Part shown: piece after piece, positions 38,801 through 41,102 of the stretch
Layout: every line of letters starts with the position of its first letter
Numbering within the stretch: the first letter of the stretch is position 1
Assembly: GCF_000002235.5 (NCBI RefSeq)
Contig: NW_022145609.1
Location: forward strand, 35,109,119 to 35,173,118
DNA from: Strongylocentrotus purpuratus
Taxonomy: Eukaryota; Echinodermata; Echinoidea; Camarodonta; Strongylocentrotidae
Direction: 5' to 3'
Length of the DNA stretch: 64,000 nt
Translations under genes and position numbers: made by a program
Notes under the pieces: model-generated
What the model was told of the DNA's origin: nothing
Databases searched by the model: none
The model's input: only the letters and a program-made list of their open reading frames with translations

Positions 38801-40585
38801 TTGTCTGAGTGTCCTTCCGTTACCGTGGAATTGCCCTTATCATTATATTATGCAAGTGTGGAAGAACATCAGATGAAACATCTTCCCTGAAAGCATGGCT
38901 CTTCAAATGCCTTATTATTCTAAATATGGCATGTAACATCATAAAAATTGGGACAGATTTTTTCGCCATGTGTTCGTTTAGTCCCATATACATCTTTCTG
39001 TGTACAGTGCTTGTAACTTTACCAAGACTGGGCCAAATTTCTTGGCATTTTGATGATTCCAGAACCCTTGCAATACACATAAATATATGCTAGATGATCA
39101 ATTTTTTCTGATCGATTCCACAATGTTTCTTTCACAATACAATCGCTTGACCAGAACTCAACCTTCTCTTTAATGCAGGATATGGAGCTTAGAGCAATAA
39201 TCATACATTGTATCCCATCACCTACAAATGGAGATTTACGAGCTAAGCACTTGATTCCACAGACTGCTCTTTCATCCTAAAGAGCATTTTTTTAAAACTC
39301 CCATTTACACTACTGGAGAAACCCATGAACAACTGTTTGCTCATACTGTTGTTTTCGGTGCCCTGCATGCGCAGAAGCGAGGAGAGTCATGCGAGCACAA
39401 GCAGGTAACTTACCAAACTTTGCTTTTATATACACTGCAAAAAATTGGTGAAACTTCAGCAGGCATTTAAAACAACTTCACTCCAGATGTGGGTTTTTTA
39501 TTTCAATTTTTTGGGTGTGTTTGCCAGATGTTGCTATGCAACTACCGGCCAAACACTGGAATGTGAGAAAAATCAACATTTTTGGTTGCAGTGTAAATTC
39601 TAAGGCTGTGCACAACAGTGTAATGAGGTACCCGAGTACACTCCTATGTTTACAAGCGAATACTCGAGTATTCGGACGCCATGTTTTTTTAAATTTTTTT
39701 AAAATTTATTTATTTATTTATTTATTTATTTATTTTTTTAAATTTTTTTTTAAATTTTTTTTTGCCACCACCATACATACCACTGGAGCAGTATCCCAGT
39801 TCTGTCGCCGAAAACGCATGCAATTTTACTTTGAGTTGCAGTTGAAGGCGCCGATTTAATAATAATAATAACAGTGAACGATGCTGTTTTAAAAACCAAG
39901 GATGGCAGAATAATCCATTTTCCTCCAAGTCCAAGCAGAAATCCAGACATTTGGTCCCAGTTTCTGAGTGGTGAGTTTGACAGTGCTTGAGTTGGGGAAC
40001 ATTTTTACCGACGGCACCATGCCAGCGGCCGCCGCTCACCCAGGCACGGGTAAGCGTCGGCCTGGACATTTAAAAAAAATAAAAAAAATAAATAAAAAAT
40101 AAATAAATAAATAAAAAATTTGCGGCCGAATATTCGGGTACGAGAAATCGTACCCGAGTAGTTGTCAACCGTGAGGGTACTCGAGCATTCGACTACCCTT
40201 CACAGCCTTAGTAAATTCAGCTCCATATGAATTTTTTAATCAACGAAAAGTTTTTAATCAAAGTGCCCTTTTCCACTGAGCATCTTGATACAAACATCAT
40301 GGCATCCCTTTCTTTTTTGCTCATCAGAAGTACTGAAAATACAAAACATCTAGAAGTCAACCAAACCTACCGTTTCTTGCTTGCTTGTGTCACTAGGAAG
40401 CTTGCATAGGAGTGCCGACGAAACTGAAGCGCGGCACTGACCGAGTCCGAACTGGACCTGGGCGGGGGCCCATGGTAACGGTGCCCCGGATGAAAATCAT
40501 CGGGCAACTCTTCTTCGTCCTCCTGAAGCACGTCCATAGTACTGCTGGACTCCTTTCGATCACTGATAGGTATTGGTGATGTCAT
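341..40585 (-). CDS. PDE4: PDE4-family cAMP phosphodiesterase gene (partial, 3' end outside window)
   Basis: This is the only convincing protein-coding gene. PDE4 enzymes hydrolyse cAMP to 5'-AMP and are switched by two upstream conserved regions (UCR1, UCR2) that regulate the catalytic domain and carry a PKA site. Read on the minus strand, exons at 9092-9271, 8477-8581, 7139-7325, 6419-6512, 3923-4164, 2712-2810, 1628-1792, 1107-1206 and 341-495 have GT/AG borders and compatible phases. They give UCR1, UCR2, a linker and the first half of the catalytic domain (about 443 residues). The exons encoding the rest of the catalytic domain lie below position 1 of the window. Upstream, alternative first exons (40371-40585, 30519-30676, probably 17332-17408) all end in phase 2 and fit the same acceptor at 9271. 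Vertebrate PDE4 genes also use many first exons that splice to the FDVDNG exon. Family assignment is very secure. The orthologue subtype (A-D) cannot be assigned, and a single pre-duplication PDE4 is expected in an invertebrate deuterostome. Confidence 0.95.
496..1106. other. PDE4 intron with simple repeats
   Basis: Intron of 611 bp. It carries a (TA)n tract at about 774-796, an (AG)n tract at about 1039-1076 and a poly-G run at about 1080-1093. Nothing else is recognised. Confidence 0.7.
1107..1206 (-). CDS. PDE4: PDE4 exon, catalytic HD signature ([18 protein letters not shown])
   Basis: 100-bp exon, phase 0 to phase 1, with acceptor attgtag and donor ACAA/gtaagt. It encodes [20 protein letters not shown] then [13 protein letters not shown]. 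This is the class I phosphodiesterase metal-binding segment. The leading His-Asp pair (two metal ligands) is present and the PROSITE-type pattern H-D-x-x-H-x-G is kept. The acidic residue that nearly all relatives have two places after the metal-ligand Asp (HDVDHPG in PDE4) is His here, from codon CAT in place of GAT. The exon length equals that of the vertebrate exon as I recall it. Confidence 0.95.
1207..1627. other. PDE4 intron, CATCAT/TCC-rich
   Basis: Intron of 421 bp. Positions 1310-1620 are a low-complexity run of CATCA, TCCTCC and CACCAC words. This creates the short open frame near 1290-1505 on the plus strand, which is not considered a gene. Confidence 0.7.
1628..1792 (-). CDS. PDE4: PDE4 exon, catalytic domain ([17 protein letters not shown])
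   Basis: 165-bp exon of exactly 55 codons, phase 0 at both ends, with acceptor tggcag before GATCGAGG and donor GAG/gtaagg. It encodes [28 protein letters not shown] and [17 protein letters not shown]. The YHNxxHAADV motif contains the catalytic and metal-binding histidines of class I phosphodiesterases and is complete. About 69 percent identical to the equivalent human PDE4 exon from memory, with the same length and phase. This is the best-conserved evidence for family membership. It is too short and interrupted to appear as a long open frame. Confidence 0.96.
1793..2711. other. PDE4 intron containing a TTAA-type MITE
   Basis: Intron of 919 bp. The MITE at 2039-2433 takes up nearly half. 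The remainder is AT-rich with no recognised signal. Confidence 0.7.
2039..2433 (+). mobile_element. TTAA-flanked MITE, family A, copy 1
   Basis: About 395 bp with terminal inverted repeats close to AGAGAAGGTTGAGTTCTGG, flanked on both sides by TTAA. The left end is diverged (agatgaagttgagttatgg), the right end is clean. It is strongly similar over its length to 7950-8354 and, inverted, to 38386-39173. TTAA duplication and the TTAAAG start recall Kolobok/T2-type or piggyBac-type non-autonomous elements. No transposase is encoded. Confidence 0.88.
2712..2810 (-). CDS. PDE4: PDE4 exon, start of catalytic domain ([13 protein letters not shown])
   Basis: 99-bp exon, 33 codons, phase 0 at both ends; acceptor ctcttcag, donor GAG/gtacgt. 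It encodes [18 protein letters not shown] followed by [13 protein letters not shown], aligning with the vertebrate ELEDVNKWGLHVFRIAEL exon of the same length. Only about a third of residues are identical to human, much less than the neighbouring exons. Conserved anchors are the Trp, Phe-x-Ile, PLT and the terminal aromatic. This is the most diverged of the catalytic exons. Confidence 0.9.
3000..3341. mobile_element. Non-autonomous hAT-like element
   Basis: About 342 bp bounded by inverted repeats TACCTGCCAAC and GTTGGCAGGTA. It is flanked by an 8-bp direct repeat TGCGTTGT at 2992-2999 and 3342-3349. An 8-bp target duplication is the hallmark of hAT transposons. The interior has no transposase frame. 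The exact left terminus (CA before TACC) is uncertain by two bases. Confidence 0.75.
3759..3900. mobile_element. Short foldback element (GGGGGCGTTTCACAAA ends)
   Basis: About 142 bp. The left end GGGGGCGTTTCACAAA is inverted as TTTGTGTAACAGGTCCC at the right end. Internal TGTCATCAGTGACAAATGAC is mirrored by TTTGTCACTGATTTTTGTCA. Terminal style resembles the larger GGGGGTGTTTCACAAAG family but the interior differs. Confidence 0.6.
3923..4164 (-). CDS. PDE4: PDE4 exon, UCR2-to-catalytic linker ([10 protein letters not shown] to KKFGVPV)
   Basis: 242-bp exon; acceptor catacag, donor AAG/gtgaga, phase 1 to phase 0. It begins [17 protein letters not shown], completing the FLDKQ motif at the end of UCR2, and later has [11 protein letters not shown] and [22 protein letters not shown]4 linkers have ISGVKKLMHSS and a conserved FGV motif, so order and landmarks agree, but the sequence is far from vertebrate and the exon is longer (173 bp in vertebrates, from memory). 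It ends in a Lys/Glu-rich stretch. The linker joins the regulatory UCR pair to the catalytic core. Confidence 0.88.
4957..5382. mobile_element. Foldback element with AGGGTGCGTTTAT termini
   Basis: About 426 bp. Left end AGGGTGCGTTTAT, right end ATAAACGCAACCCT. Internal GATAAACGCAAAGC repeats and a hairpin around ACGTCTTTAGATATG and CATATCTAAAGACG support a MITE-like foldback. It is locally richer in GC and CpG than its surroundings. No target duplication is clear. Confidence 0.6.
5431..5669. mobile_element. Foldback MITE, family B, copy 1 (5'-truncated)
   Basis: It shares CTCTAAGTTGGACTTAAA, the region around AGCCATTTGTA, and the end CAACTTAGGATCTTTGTGAAAC with copies at 10501-10811 and 30031-30342. 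The left terminal GGGGG block is missing or degraded. Confidence 0.75.
6419..6512 (-). CDS. PDE4: PDE4 exon, UCR2 second part (FKRMLNREL to NTFL)
   Basis: 94-bp exon, phase 0 to phase 1; acceptor actcacag, donor CTTG/gtaagt. It encodes [20 protein letters not shown] then [11 protein letters not shown]. This is UCR2, nearly collinear with vertebrate [20 protein letters not shown] and of the same exon length. UCR2 can fold over the catalytic pocket and inhibit it, and it pairs with UCR1. The last base joins the next exon to give FLDKQ. Confidence 0.96.
6513..7138. other. PDE4 intron, 626 bp
   Basis: AT-rich, with a poly-C run at about 6848-6860. I looked for a short-isoform first exon ending in phase 0 before FKRMLNREL, as in the vertebrate super-short form, and found none I could support. 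Confidence 0.6.
7139..7325 (-). CDS. PDE4: PDE4 exon, UCR linker plus UCR2 first part ([13 protein letters not shown])
   Basis: 187-bp exon; donor AAG/gtaaca. It encodes [16 protein letters not shown], a Ser/Thr-rich linker, then [20 protein letters not shown] and [13 protein letters not shown]. The [14 protein letters not shown] block is the near-invariant start of UCR2. The acceptor region reads ctagcaacag, with two AGs six bases apart and both in frame. Use of the distal one would drop two residues (SN). The proximal choice gives APSNRQSP, resembling vertebrate APSNKRSP, so 7325 is preferred. Vertebrates split this stretch over several small exons, as I remember. Confidence 0.94.
7326..8476. 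other. PDE4 intron, 1.15 kb
   Basis: Holds MITE family A copy 2 (7950-8354), including a poly-C run at about 8173-8189. No other signal is seen. Confidence 0.65.
7950..8354 (+). mobile_element. TTAA-flanked MITE, family A, copy 2
   Basis: About 405 bp, flanked by TTAA at 7950-7953 and 8351-8354. Ends are AGATAAAGTTGAGTTCTGG and CCAGAACTCAACCTTCTCT. Closely similar to 2039-2433 in the same orientation. An internal poly-C expansion accounts for part of the length difference. Open frames inside it (for example 7988-8236) are by-products. Confidence 0.9.
8477..8581 (-). CDS. PDE4: PDE4 exon, UCR1 second part ([16 protein letters not shown])
   Basis: 105-bp exon, phase 2 in and phase 2 out; acceptor ccttcag, donor AG/gtaaag. 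It encodes [20 protein letters not shown] then [14 protein letters not shown]. This is the second half of UCR1 (vertebrate DLIVTPFAQVLASLR). In vertebrates I recall this region as two exons of 37 and 74 bp. Here it is a single exon, so an intron was lost in this lineage or gained in vertebrates. Confidence 0.95.
8582..9091. other. PDE4 intron, 510 bp
   Basis: AT-rich intron between the two UCR1 exons. No repeat or RNA signal is recognised. Confidence 0.6.
9092..9271 (-). CDS. PDE4: PDE4 exon, UCR1 first part with PKA site ([16 protein letters not shown])
   Basis: 180-bp exon, phase 2 to phase 2; acceptor ctgcag, donor TC/gtaagt. It encodes [20 protein letters not shown], then [17 protein letters not shown] and [22 protein letters not shown] is the conserved UCR1 protein kinase A site through which cAMP signalling activates long PDE4 isoforms. 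FDVENG is the universal point at which PDE4 alternative N-termini are spliced on. The exon is very close to vertebrate UCR1, closer than the catalytic exons are. All first-exon candidates upstream end in phase 2, as required here. Confidence 0.97.
9503..9766. mobile_element. MITE, family C, copy 1 (AGGGGGTGTAGCATG ends)
   Basis: 264 bp with terminal inverted repeats AGGGGGTGTAGCATG and CATGCTACACCCCCT. Strongly similar, in inverted orientation, to 45431-45672, sharing the blocks around ACTTCTTTTGGACAACTGCA and GCGAACGCTAGCGCG-like sequence. The open frame at 9390-9638 is a by-product. Confidence 0.85.
9775..9920. mobile_element. Decayed CAGTCAAACC-type element fragment
   Basis: Ends in CAGGTTTCACTGTA and carries GACAGGTGG and AGGCAGGTGGTCTTTA. 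It resembles a degraded relative of the TA-flanked element at 34547-34704. Adjacent to the family C MITE. Confidence 0.4.
9975..10040 (+). repeat. tRNA-derived SINE head
   Basis: An A-box-like TAGCTCAGTGGT at about 9984-9995 and a B-box-like GGTTCAAACTA at about 10028-10038 are spaced as in RNA polymerase III promoters. The anticodon arm does not fold into a proper tRNA, so this is a tRNA-derived repeat, not a tRNA gene. Its downstream extent is unclear. Confidence 0.5.
10064..10124. repeat. Dispersed 60-bp hairpin element H1
   Basis: Left arm TTGGAGCTAGAGGGGTATTA pairs with right arm ending CCTTCTGGCTCCAA, with a loop of about 17 bases. Member of the hairpin family described in the findings. 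Confidence 0.7.
10501..10811. mobile_element. Foldback MITE, family B, copy 2
   Basis: 311 bp. Begins GGGGGTGTTTTACAAAGATC and ends GATCTTTGTGAAACACCCCC. The terminal inverted repeats run to about 60 bp, through CTAAGTTGGACTTAAA. Interior shared with 5431-5669 and 30031-30342. Confidence 0.88.
11774..11827. repeat. (AG)n microsatellite
   Basis: About 27 AG units. It produces artefactual Ser/Leu and Arg/Glu repeat frames on the two strands. Confidence 0.95.
13482..14266. mobile_element. Large foldback element with an iterated GGAATGAAA motif
   Basis: Arms at about 13636-13839 and 14039-14266 are inverted copies of each other: both carry CTTCTGAGTAAATCA, CCTTTAGC and CCAATAATATATGAT. The motif GATTTAGCTCCTTTTGGAAT or its complement occurs about eight times, near 13482, 13605, 13636, 13812, 13841, 13867, 14039 and 14240, including three nearly tandem copies. 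No transposase is present. The outer limits are approximate. Confidence 0.75.
14712..14900. repeat. Short inverted-repeat segment (CCGTGTTCACACGG)
   Basis: GCCGTGTTCACACGGT at the left and GACCGTGTGGCTGC at the right, with internal ATCGGCATAAAGGTCA mirrored by TGACCTTTACGCCGA. Probably an old foldback element. No target duplication is seen. Confidence 0.4.
15228..15294. repeat. Dispersed hairpin element H2
   Basis: Left arm TTTGGAAGCAGAAAGGGCAT and right arm GGCCCTTCTGGATCTCAAC. Same family as H1. Confidence 0.6.
17332..17408 (-). CDS. PDE4: Candidate PDE4 alternative first coding exon ([10 protein letters not shown])
   Basis: 77 bp from ATG to a strong donor TTCAG/gtgagc. It encodes 25 codons plus two bases: [14 protein letters not shown] then [11 protein letters not shown]. 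The phase-2 end joins the UCR1 exon at 9271 to read EPVFS-FDVENG. An in-frame TGA lies six codons upstream, so the first Met is in this exon. Tandem ATGs are followed by G at +4. Vertebrate PDE4D3 also has a short MM-starting N-terminus attached at this point. RKLS looks like a basic kinase site. Against it: the exon is short and unconserved, so chance occurrence is possible. A TATA and CRE-like pair about 0.55 kb upstream supports it. Confidence 0.5.
17695..17898 (-). CDS. Unrecognised open frame, possible upstream ORF in a PDE4 leader
   Basis: 67 codons beginning [14 protein letters not shown] and ending LFPVTEVQ, in a patch clearly richer in GC than its surroundings. It follows the TATA-like box at 17974-17980 by about 75 bp and precedes the candidate first exon MMANLK by about 290 bp. 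If one transcript spans both, it is an upstream ORF. I recognise no domain. A GTG-initiated second frame overlaps it (to 17921). It may be non-coding. Confidence 0.25.
   Translation of the reverse strand: MLCIIPDSDITALTHRQRFTFTSSGNSASSWTVRINLLCSQNTTLDIPDYDPVFAGVAHLFPVTEVQ
17974..17996 (-). promoter_or_regulatory. Candidate intronic promoter: TATAAAA box with adjacent CRE-like site
   Basis: On the minus strand TGACGTCC (17989-17996) is followed eight bases later by TATAAAA (17974-17980). TGACGTCA is the CREB site; this differs at the last base but keeps the TGACG half. In mammals some PDE4 forms are transcribed from cAMP-inducible intronic promoters. Inference only: transcription start would fall near 17945-17950. 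Confidence 0.4.
19150..19214. repeat. Dispersed hairpin element H10 (diverged)
   Basis: Left arm AGAGTGCCTGAAGAGCATA, right arm GACACCCTTCTGGCTCTCT. The right arm is canonical, the left is diverged. Confidence 0.5.
19684..20062. mobile_element. CTCGAG-rich foldback element, copy a
   Basis: Starts AGGCCTGTTTTCATC and ends GATGAAGGTAGGCCT. Contains CAGCTCGAGATTGCC, ATCCCAAGATATCTTGGG, GAACGCTGAGCAAAATATC and repeated GCTATTTGGCAA words. Same family as 59234-59643 and 61073-61467. The open frame at 19761-19949 is internal and not a gene. Confidence 0.82.
22693..22754. repeat. Dispersed hairpin element H3
   Basis: Left arm TTGAGGGCAAGATGGGCAGT pairs with right arm GATGCCCTTCTGGATCTCAA; loop about 20 bases. 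Confidence 0.65.
23831..23900 (-). repeat. tRNA-derived sequence (SINE or tRNA pseudogene)
   Basis: On the minus strand an A-box-like TGGTCAAGTGGA (23881-23892) and a perfect B box GGTTCAAGTCC (23840-23850). The acceptor stem has mismatches and the anticodon loop cannot be made seven bases with a T at position 33, so a functional tRNA is not supported. A poly-T run of about 18 lies at 23930-23947. Confidence 0.6.
25311..25383. repeat. Dispersed hairpin element H4
   Basis: Left arm CTGAGAGACAGAAGGGTGCT pairs with right arm ATGCCCATCTGGCTCTCATG; loop about 30 bases. It lies immediately left of the foldback at 25398. Confidence 0.65.
25398..25771. mobile_element. Foldback element with AGGGCGCGTTCATGCTTG ends
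   Basis: 374 bp. Left end AGGGCGCGTTCATGCTTGAT, right end ATCAAGCATGAACGCGCCCT, a perfect inverted match at the ends that continues with small differences to about 30 bp. Interior has several GTTTACGATGAGCG and GATCACGATCACCGATC words and is CpG-rich compared with its flanks. No clear target duplication. Confidence 0.82.
26781..26975. mobile_element. TTAA-flanked short MITE, family D, copy 1
   Basis: 195 bp including flanking TTAA. Ends are AGCTTATCTGCCGTA and AGTGCAGTGGGTCT. About 90 percent identical to 32485-32679, sharing CTCATCAACTCAGCTCTCAG and TATATAGAGGGCGCAAGTAG. Confidence 0.85.
29065..29122. repeat. Dispersed hairpin element H5
   Basis: Left arm TCGAGAGCAAGAAAGGCAGG pairs with right arm CTGCCCTTATGGCTCTCAGG; loop about 17 bases. 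Confidence 0.65.
29204..29284. repeat. Two-copy 40-bp tandem repeat
   Basis: The unit containing GAGCATATATCAGATAGCTA and GGCAAGCTAACCAGACA occurs twice in direct succession with no visible differences, indicating a very recent duplication. Confidence 0.9.
29367..29573. mobile_element. TA-flanked MITE (CTCTCT ends) with GAGTGACGTCC repeats
   Basis: About 207 bp bounded by TA dinucleotides, with CTCTCTTTAAAAAAAA at the left and TTTTTTTTTAGAGAG at the right. The interior repeats GAGTGACGTCCRTGAT and TTCACTCTATTTT. The TA target suggests the Tc1/mariner superfamily. Confidence 0.65.
30031..30342. mobile_element. Foldback MITE, family B, copy 3
   Basis: Starts GGGGTGTTTCACAAAGATCC and ends GATCTTGGTGAAACACCCCC. 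Interior matches copies 1 and 2 but is inverted relative to copy 2. A poly-G run extends the left end. Confidence 0.86.
30519..30676 (-). CDS. PDE4: PDE4 alternative first coding exon ([16 protein letters not shown])
   Basis: 158 bp: 52 codons plus two bases, ATG at 30676, donor GTGTG/gtaagt. It encodes [38 protein letters not shown] and [14 protein letters not shown]. An in-frame TAG lies two codons before the ATG, fixing the start. The last two bases (TG) join C at 9271 to give Cys, so the junction reads KSVC-FDVENG, matching the CFDVDNG junction of several vertebrate isoforms. It has two ProXPro-rich basic stretches and an acidic central part. No obvious PKA motif. A TATATAA box lies about 165 bp upstream. 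N-termini of PDE4 isoforms usually set subcellular targeting. Confidence 0.75.
30838..30844 (-). promoter_or_regulatory. Candidate TATA box for the MNSW first exon
   Basis: TATATAA on the minus strand about 165 bp upstream of the ATG at 30676, giving a leader of roughly 130 bases. In AT-rich DNA such a motif arises easily by chance. Confidence 0.3.
32485..32679. mobile_element. TTAA-flanked short MITE, family D, copy 2
   Basis: 195 bp including TTAA at both ends. Same orientation and length as 26781-26975. Confidence 0.85.
33137..33384. repeat. 248-bp direct repeat, left copy
   Basis: Nearly identical (two differences noticed) to 33637-33884, offset by exactly 500 bases. The two copies bracket a tRNA-derived SINE. 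Confidence 0.95.
33385..33636 (-). mobile_element. tRNA-derived SINE (Met-like head)
   Basis: About 250 bp on the minus strand. The head near 33575-33636 has an A box like TGGCTCAGTCGTTAGAGC, a loop CTCATGA with a CAT anticodon, and a B box GAGTTCGAACCC. The tail at about 33386-33425 is two copies of AATAATAACTTTTATTT. SINEs of this kind depend on LINE machinery. This one may have inserted once before being caught in a segmental duplication. Confidence 0.8.
33637..33884. repeat. 248-bp direct repeat, right copy
   Basis: Second copy of 33137-33384. Far longer than any target-site duplication, so a local duplication or unequal exchange produced it. Confidence 0.95.
34193..34250. repeat. Dispersed hairpin element H8 (diverged)
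   Basis: Right arm ATTACACCCTTCTGGTTACT is canonical. Left arm TCTAGAGATAGAAGTCGTTA pairs only partly. Confidence 0.45.
34547..34704. mobile_element. TA-flanked MITE with CAGTCAAACCTG ends
   Basis: 158 bp. TA at both ends, CAGTCAAACCTG at the left and CAGGTTTGACTG at the right, a perfect 12-bp inverted repeat. Internal GGCCTTTGTAGACAGG is repeated. Tc1/mariner-type MITE. Confidence 0.85.
34812..35528. repeat. 359-bp tandem duplication
   Basis: Copy 1 at 34812-35170 and copy 2 at 35171 to about 35528 are almost identical; the main difference is the length of an internal poly-G run. The duplicated open frames on the minus strand (starting MITGTM) are identical at their start and have no recognised domain, so they are treated as non-coding. 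Confidence 0.95.
35525..35911. mobile_element. TTAA-flanked MITE, family E (TTAAAGGGATC ends)
   Basis: 387 bp with TTAA at 35525-35528 and 35908-35911. Ends AGGGATCCGGTAAC and GTTAAGCGATCCCT. The TTAAAGG start matches the TTAAAGGRR signature I remember for T2/Kolobok-type MITEs. It directly abuts the tandem duplication. Confidence 0.8.
36023..36080. repeat. Dispersed hairpin element H9
   Basis: Left arm TTGAAACCAGAAGGGTATCA and right arm ACAGTTCTGGGCCCAA. A further isolated left-arm copy GTTTGGAGCCAGAAGGGTGT lies at about 35951-35970. Confidence 0.55.
37222..37460. mobile_element. Possible MITE with AGGCAGTG ends
   Basis: 239 bp bounded by AGGCAGTG and CACTGCCT, with internal CTGTCTGTCA repeats and CCAGGAAAAA and TTTTTTCCTGG in inverted order. 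Target duplication is unclear. Confidence 0.5.
38386..39173 (-). mobile_element. TTAA-flanked MITE, family A, copy 3, interrupted by another element
   Basis: Reverse orientation relative to copies 1 and 2. TTAA at 38386-38389 and 39170-39173; ends AGAGAAGGTTGAGTTCTGG and CCAGAACTCAACCTTCTCT. Removing the 397-bp insert plus one TTAT restores an element of about the usual length. Confidence 0.9.
38440..38836. mobile_element. MITE with 83-bp inverted ends, nested in family A copy 3
   Basis: 397 bp. Starts GGGCAATTCCACGGTAAC and ends with its inverse. The inverted repeats extend about 83 bp with two mismatches. A 4-bp duplication TTAT flanks it (38436-38439, 38837-38840), and the uninterrupted target is visible in the sister element at 7950-8354. 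Superfamily is uncertain. Confidence 0.9.
39209..39284. repeat. 75-bp direct repeat, copy 1
   Basis: Contains TGTATCCCATCACCTACAAA and GAGATTTACGAGCTAAGCAC. Nearly identical to 41029-41102, about 1.8 kb away on the other side of the first PDE4 exon. Confidence 0.9.
39601..40210. mobile_element. Non-autonomous hAT element with 8-bp target duplication
   Basis: 610 bp. Terminal repeats TAAGGCTGTG and CACAGCCTTA, flanked by GTAAATTC at 39593-39600 and 40211-40218. Subterminal sequence is CpG-containing (TACCCGAGTA, ACTCGAGTATTCGG and inverse). It ends about 150 bp below the donor of the first PDE4 exon. No transposase frame is recognised. Confidence 0.92.
40371..40585 (-). CDS. PDE4: PDE4 alternative first coding exon ([18 protein letters not shown])
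   Basis: 215 bp: 71 codons plus two bases, donor AAACG/gtaggt. It encodes [15 protein letters not shown], an acidic block [10 protein letters not shown], a Pro/Ser region [11 protein letters not shown] and a C-terminal [17 protein letters not shown]. An in-frame TAA lies 17 codons before the ATG with no intervening Met. Splicing to 9271 reads KKR-FDVENG. FRRHS is a PKA-type motif, and vertebrate PDE4D3 has FRRHSW immediately before the same junction, which is strong support for a true PDE4 N-terminus. GC content is far above the flanking DNA. An internal Met at codon 17 could also serve. Confidence 0.87.
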
Positions 40586-41028
40586 AGCTATGAAGATGTA
40601 TGAGATTATCCTGAGCCTTTTGCACTTGGAAACTTAAGGCTATCAGCAAGAAAATGCACTTTCCAAATTGTTAGCTCACATTTAGAAATTCCCTTCAAGA
40701 TACATCCCACTGTTGCTTTGACCATAAACAATGAGACACAGCAATTCTAATAACTGCCAATATAATAATGCATGCTCTCGATAAATTGCTGCTCAACTGC
40801 CAACAAATTTCTGCAAAAATTATTTGGTACCTAGGCAAATTGATGTACAATGAAGAACCTGAGCTTGTTAGTACCGATCAAAATCAGGTTGAAATAAAGT
40901 GAATCTCACACAGACATTTATTATGTTAATCATCTATTTAGGTTTCTGTAGCACAAATGGGCTTCAATTAAAATTTCCAATACCCCTCTAATCCAATTTT
41001 GTACAGTGTGTAATCTCTATCCAACTTT

Positions 41029-41102
41029 GTATCCCATCACCTACAAATGGAGATTTACGAGCTAAGCACTTGATTGCACAGACTGCTCTTCATCCTAAAG
41101 GC
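41029..41102. repeat. 75-bp direct repeat, copy 2
   Basis: Sister of 39209-39284 in the same orientation. Differs at about three positions. Confidence 0.9.

Larger units (their letters stand above)
30677..40370. other. PDE4 first-intron region between alternative starts, 9.7 kb
   Basis: Contains a TTAA element, a 248-bp direct duplication around a SINE, a 359-bp tandem duplication, hairpins H8 and H9, several MITEs including a nested pair, and a hAT-like element just below the first exon. Open frames at 31425-31649, 31762-32097 and 37445-37705 have no recognisable domains. Confidence 0.6.
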
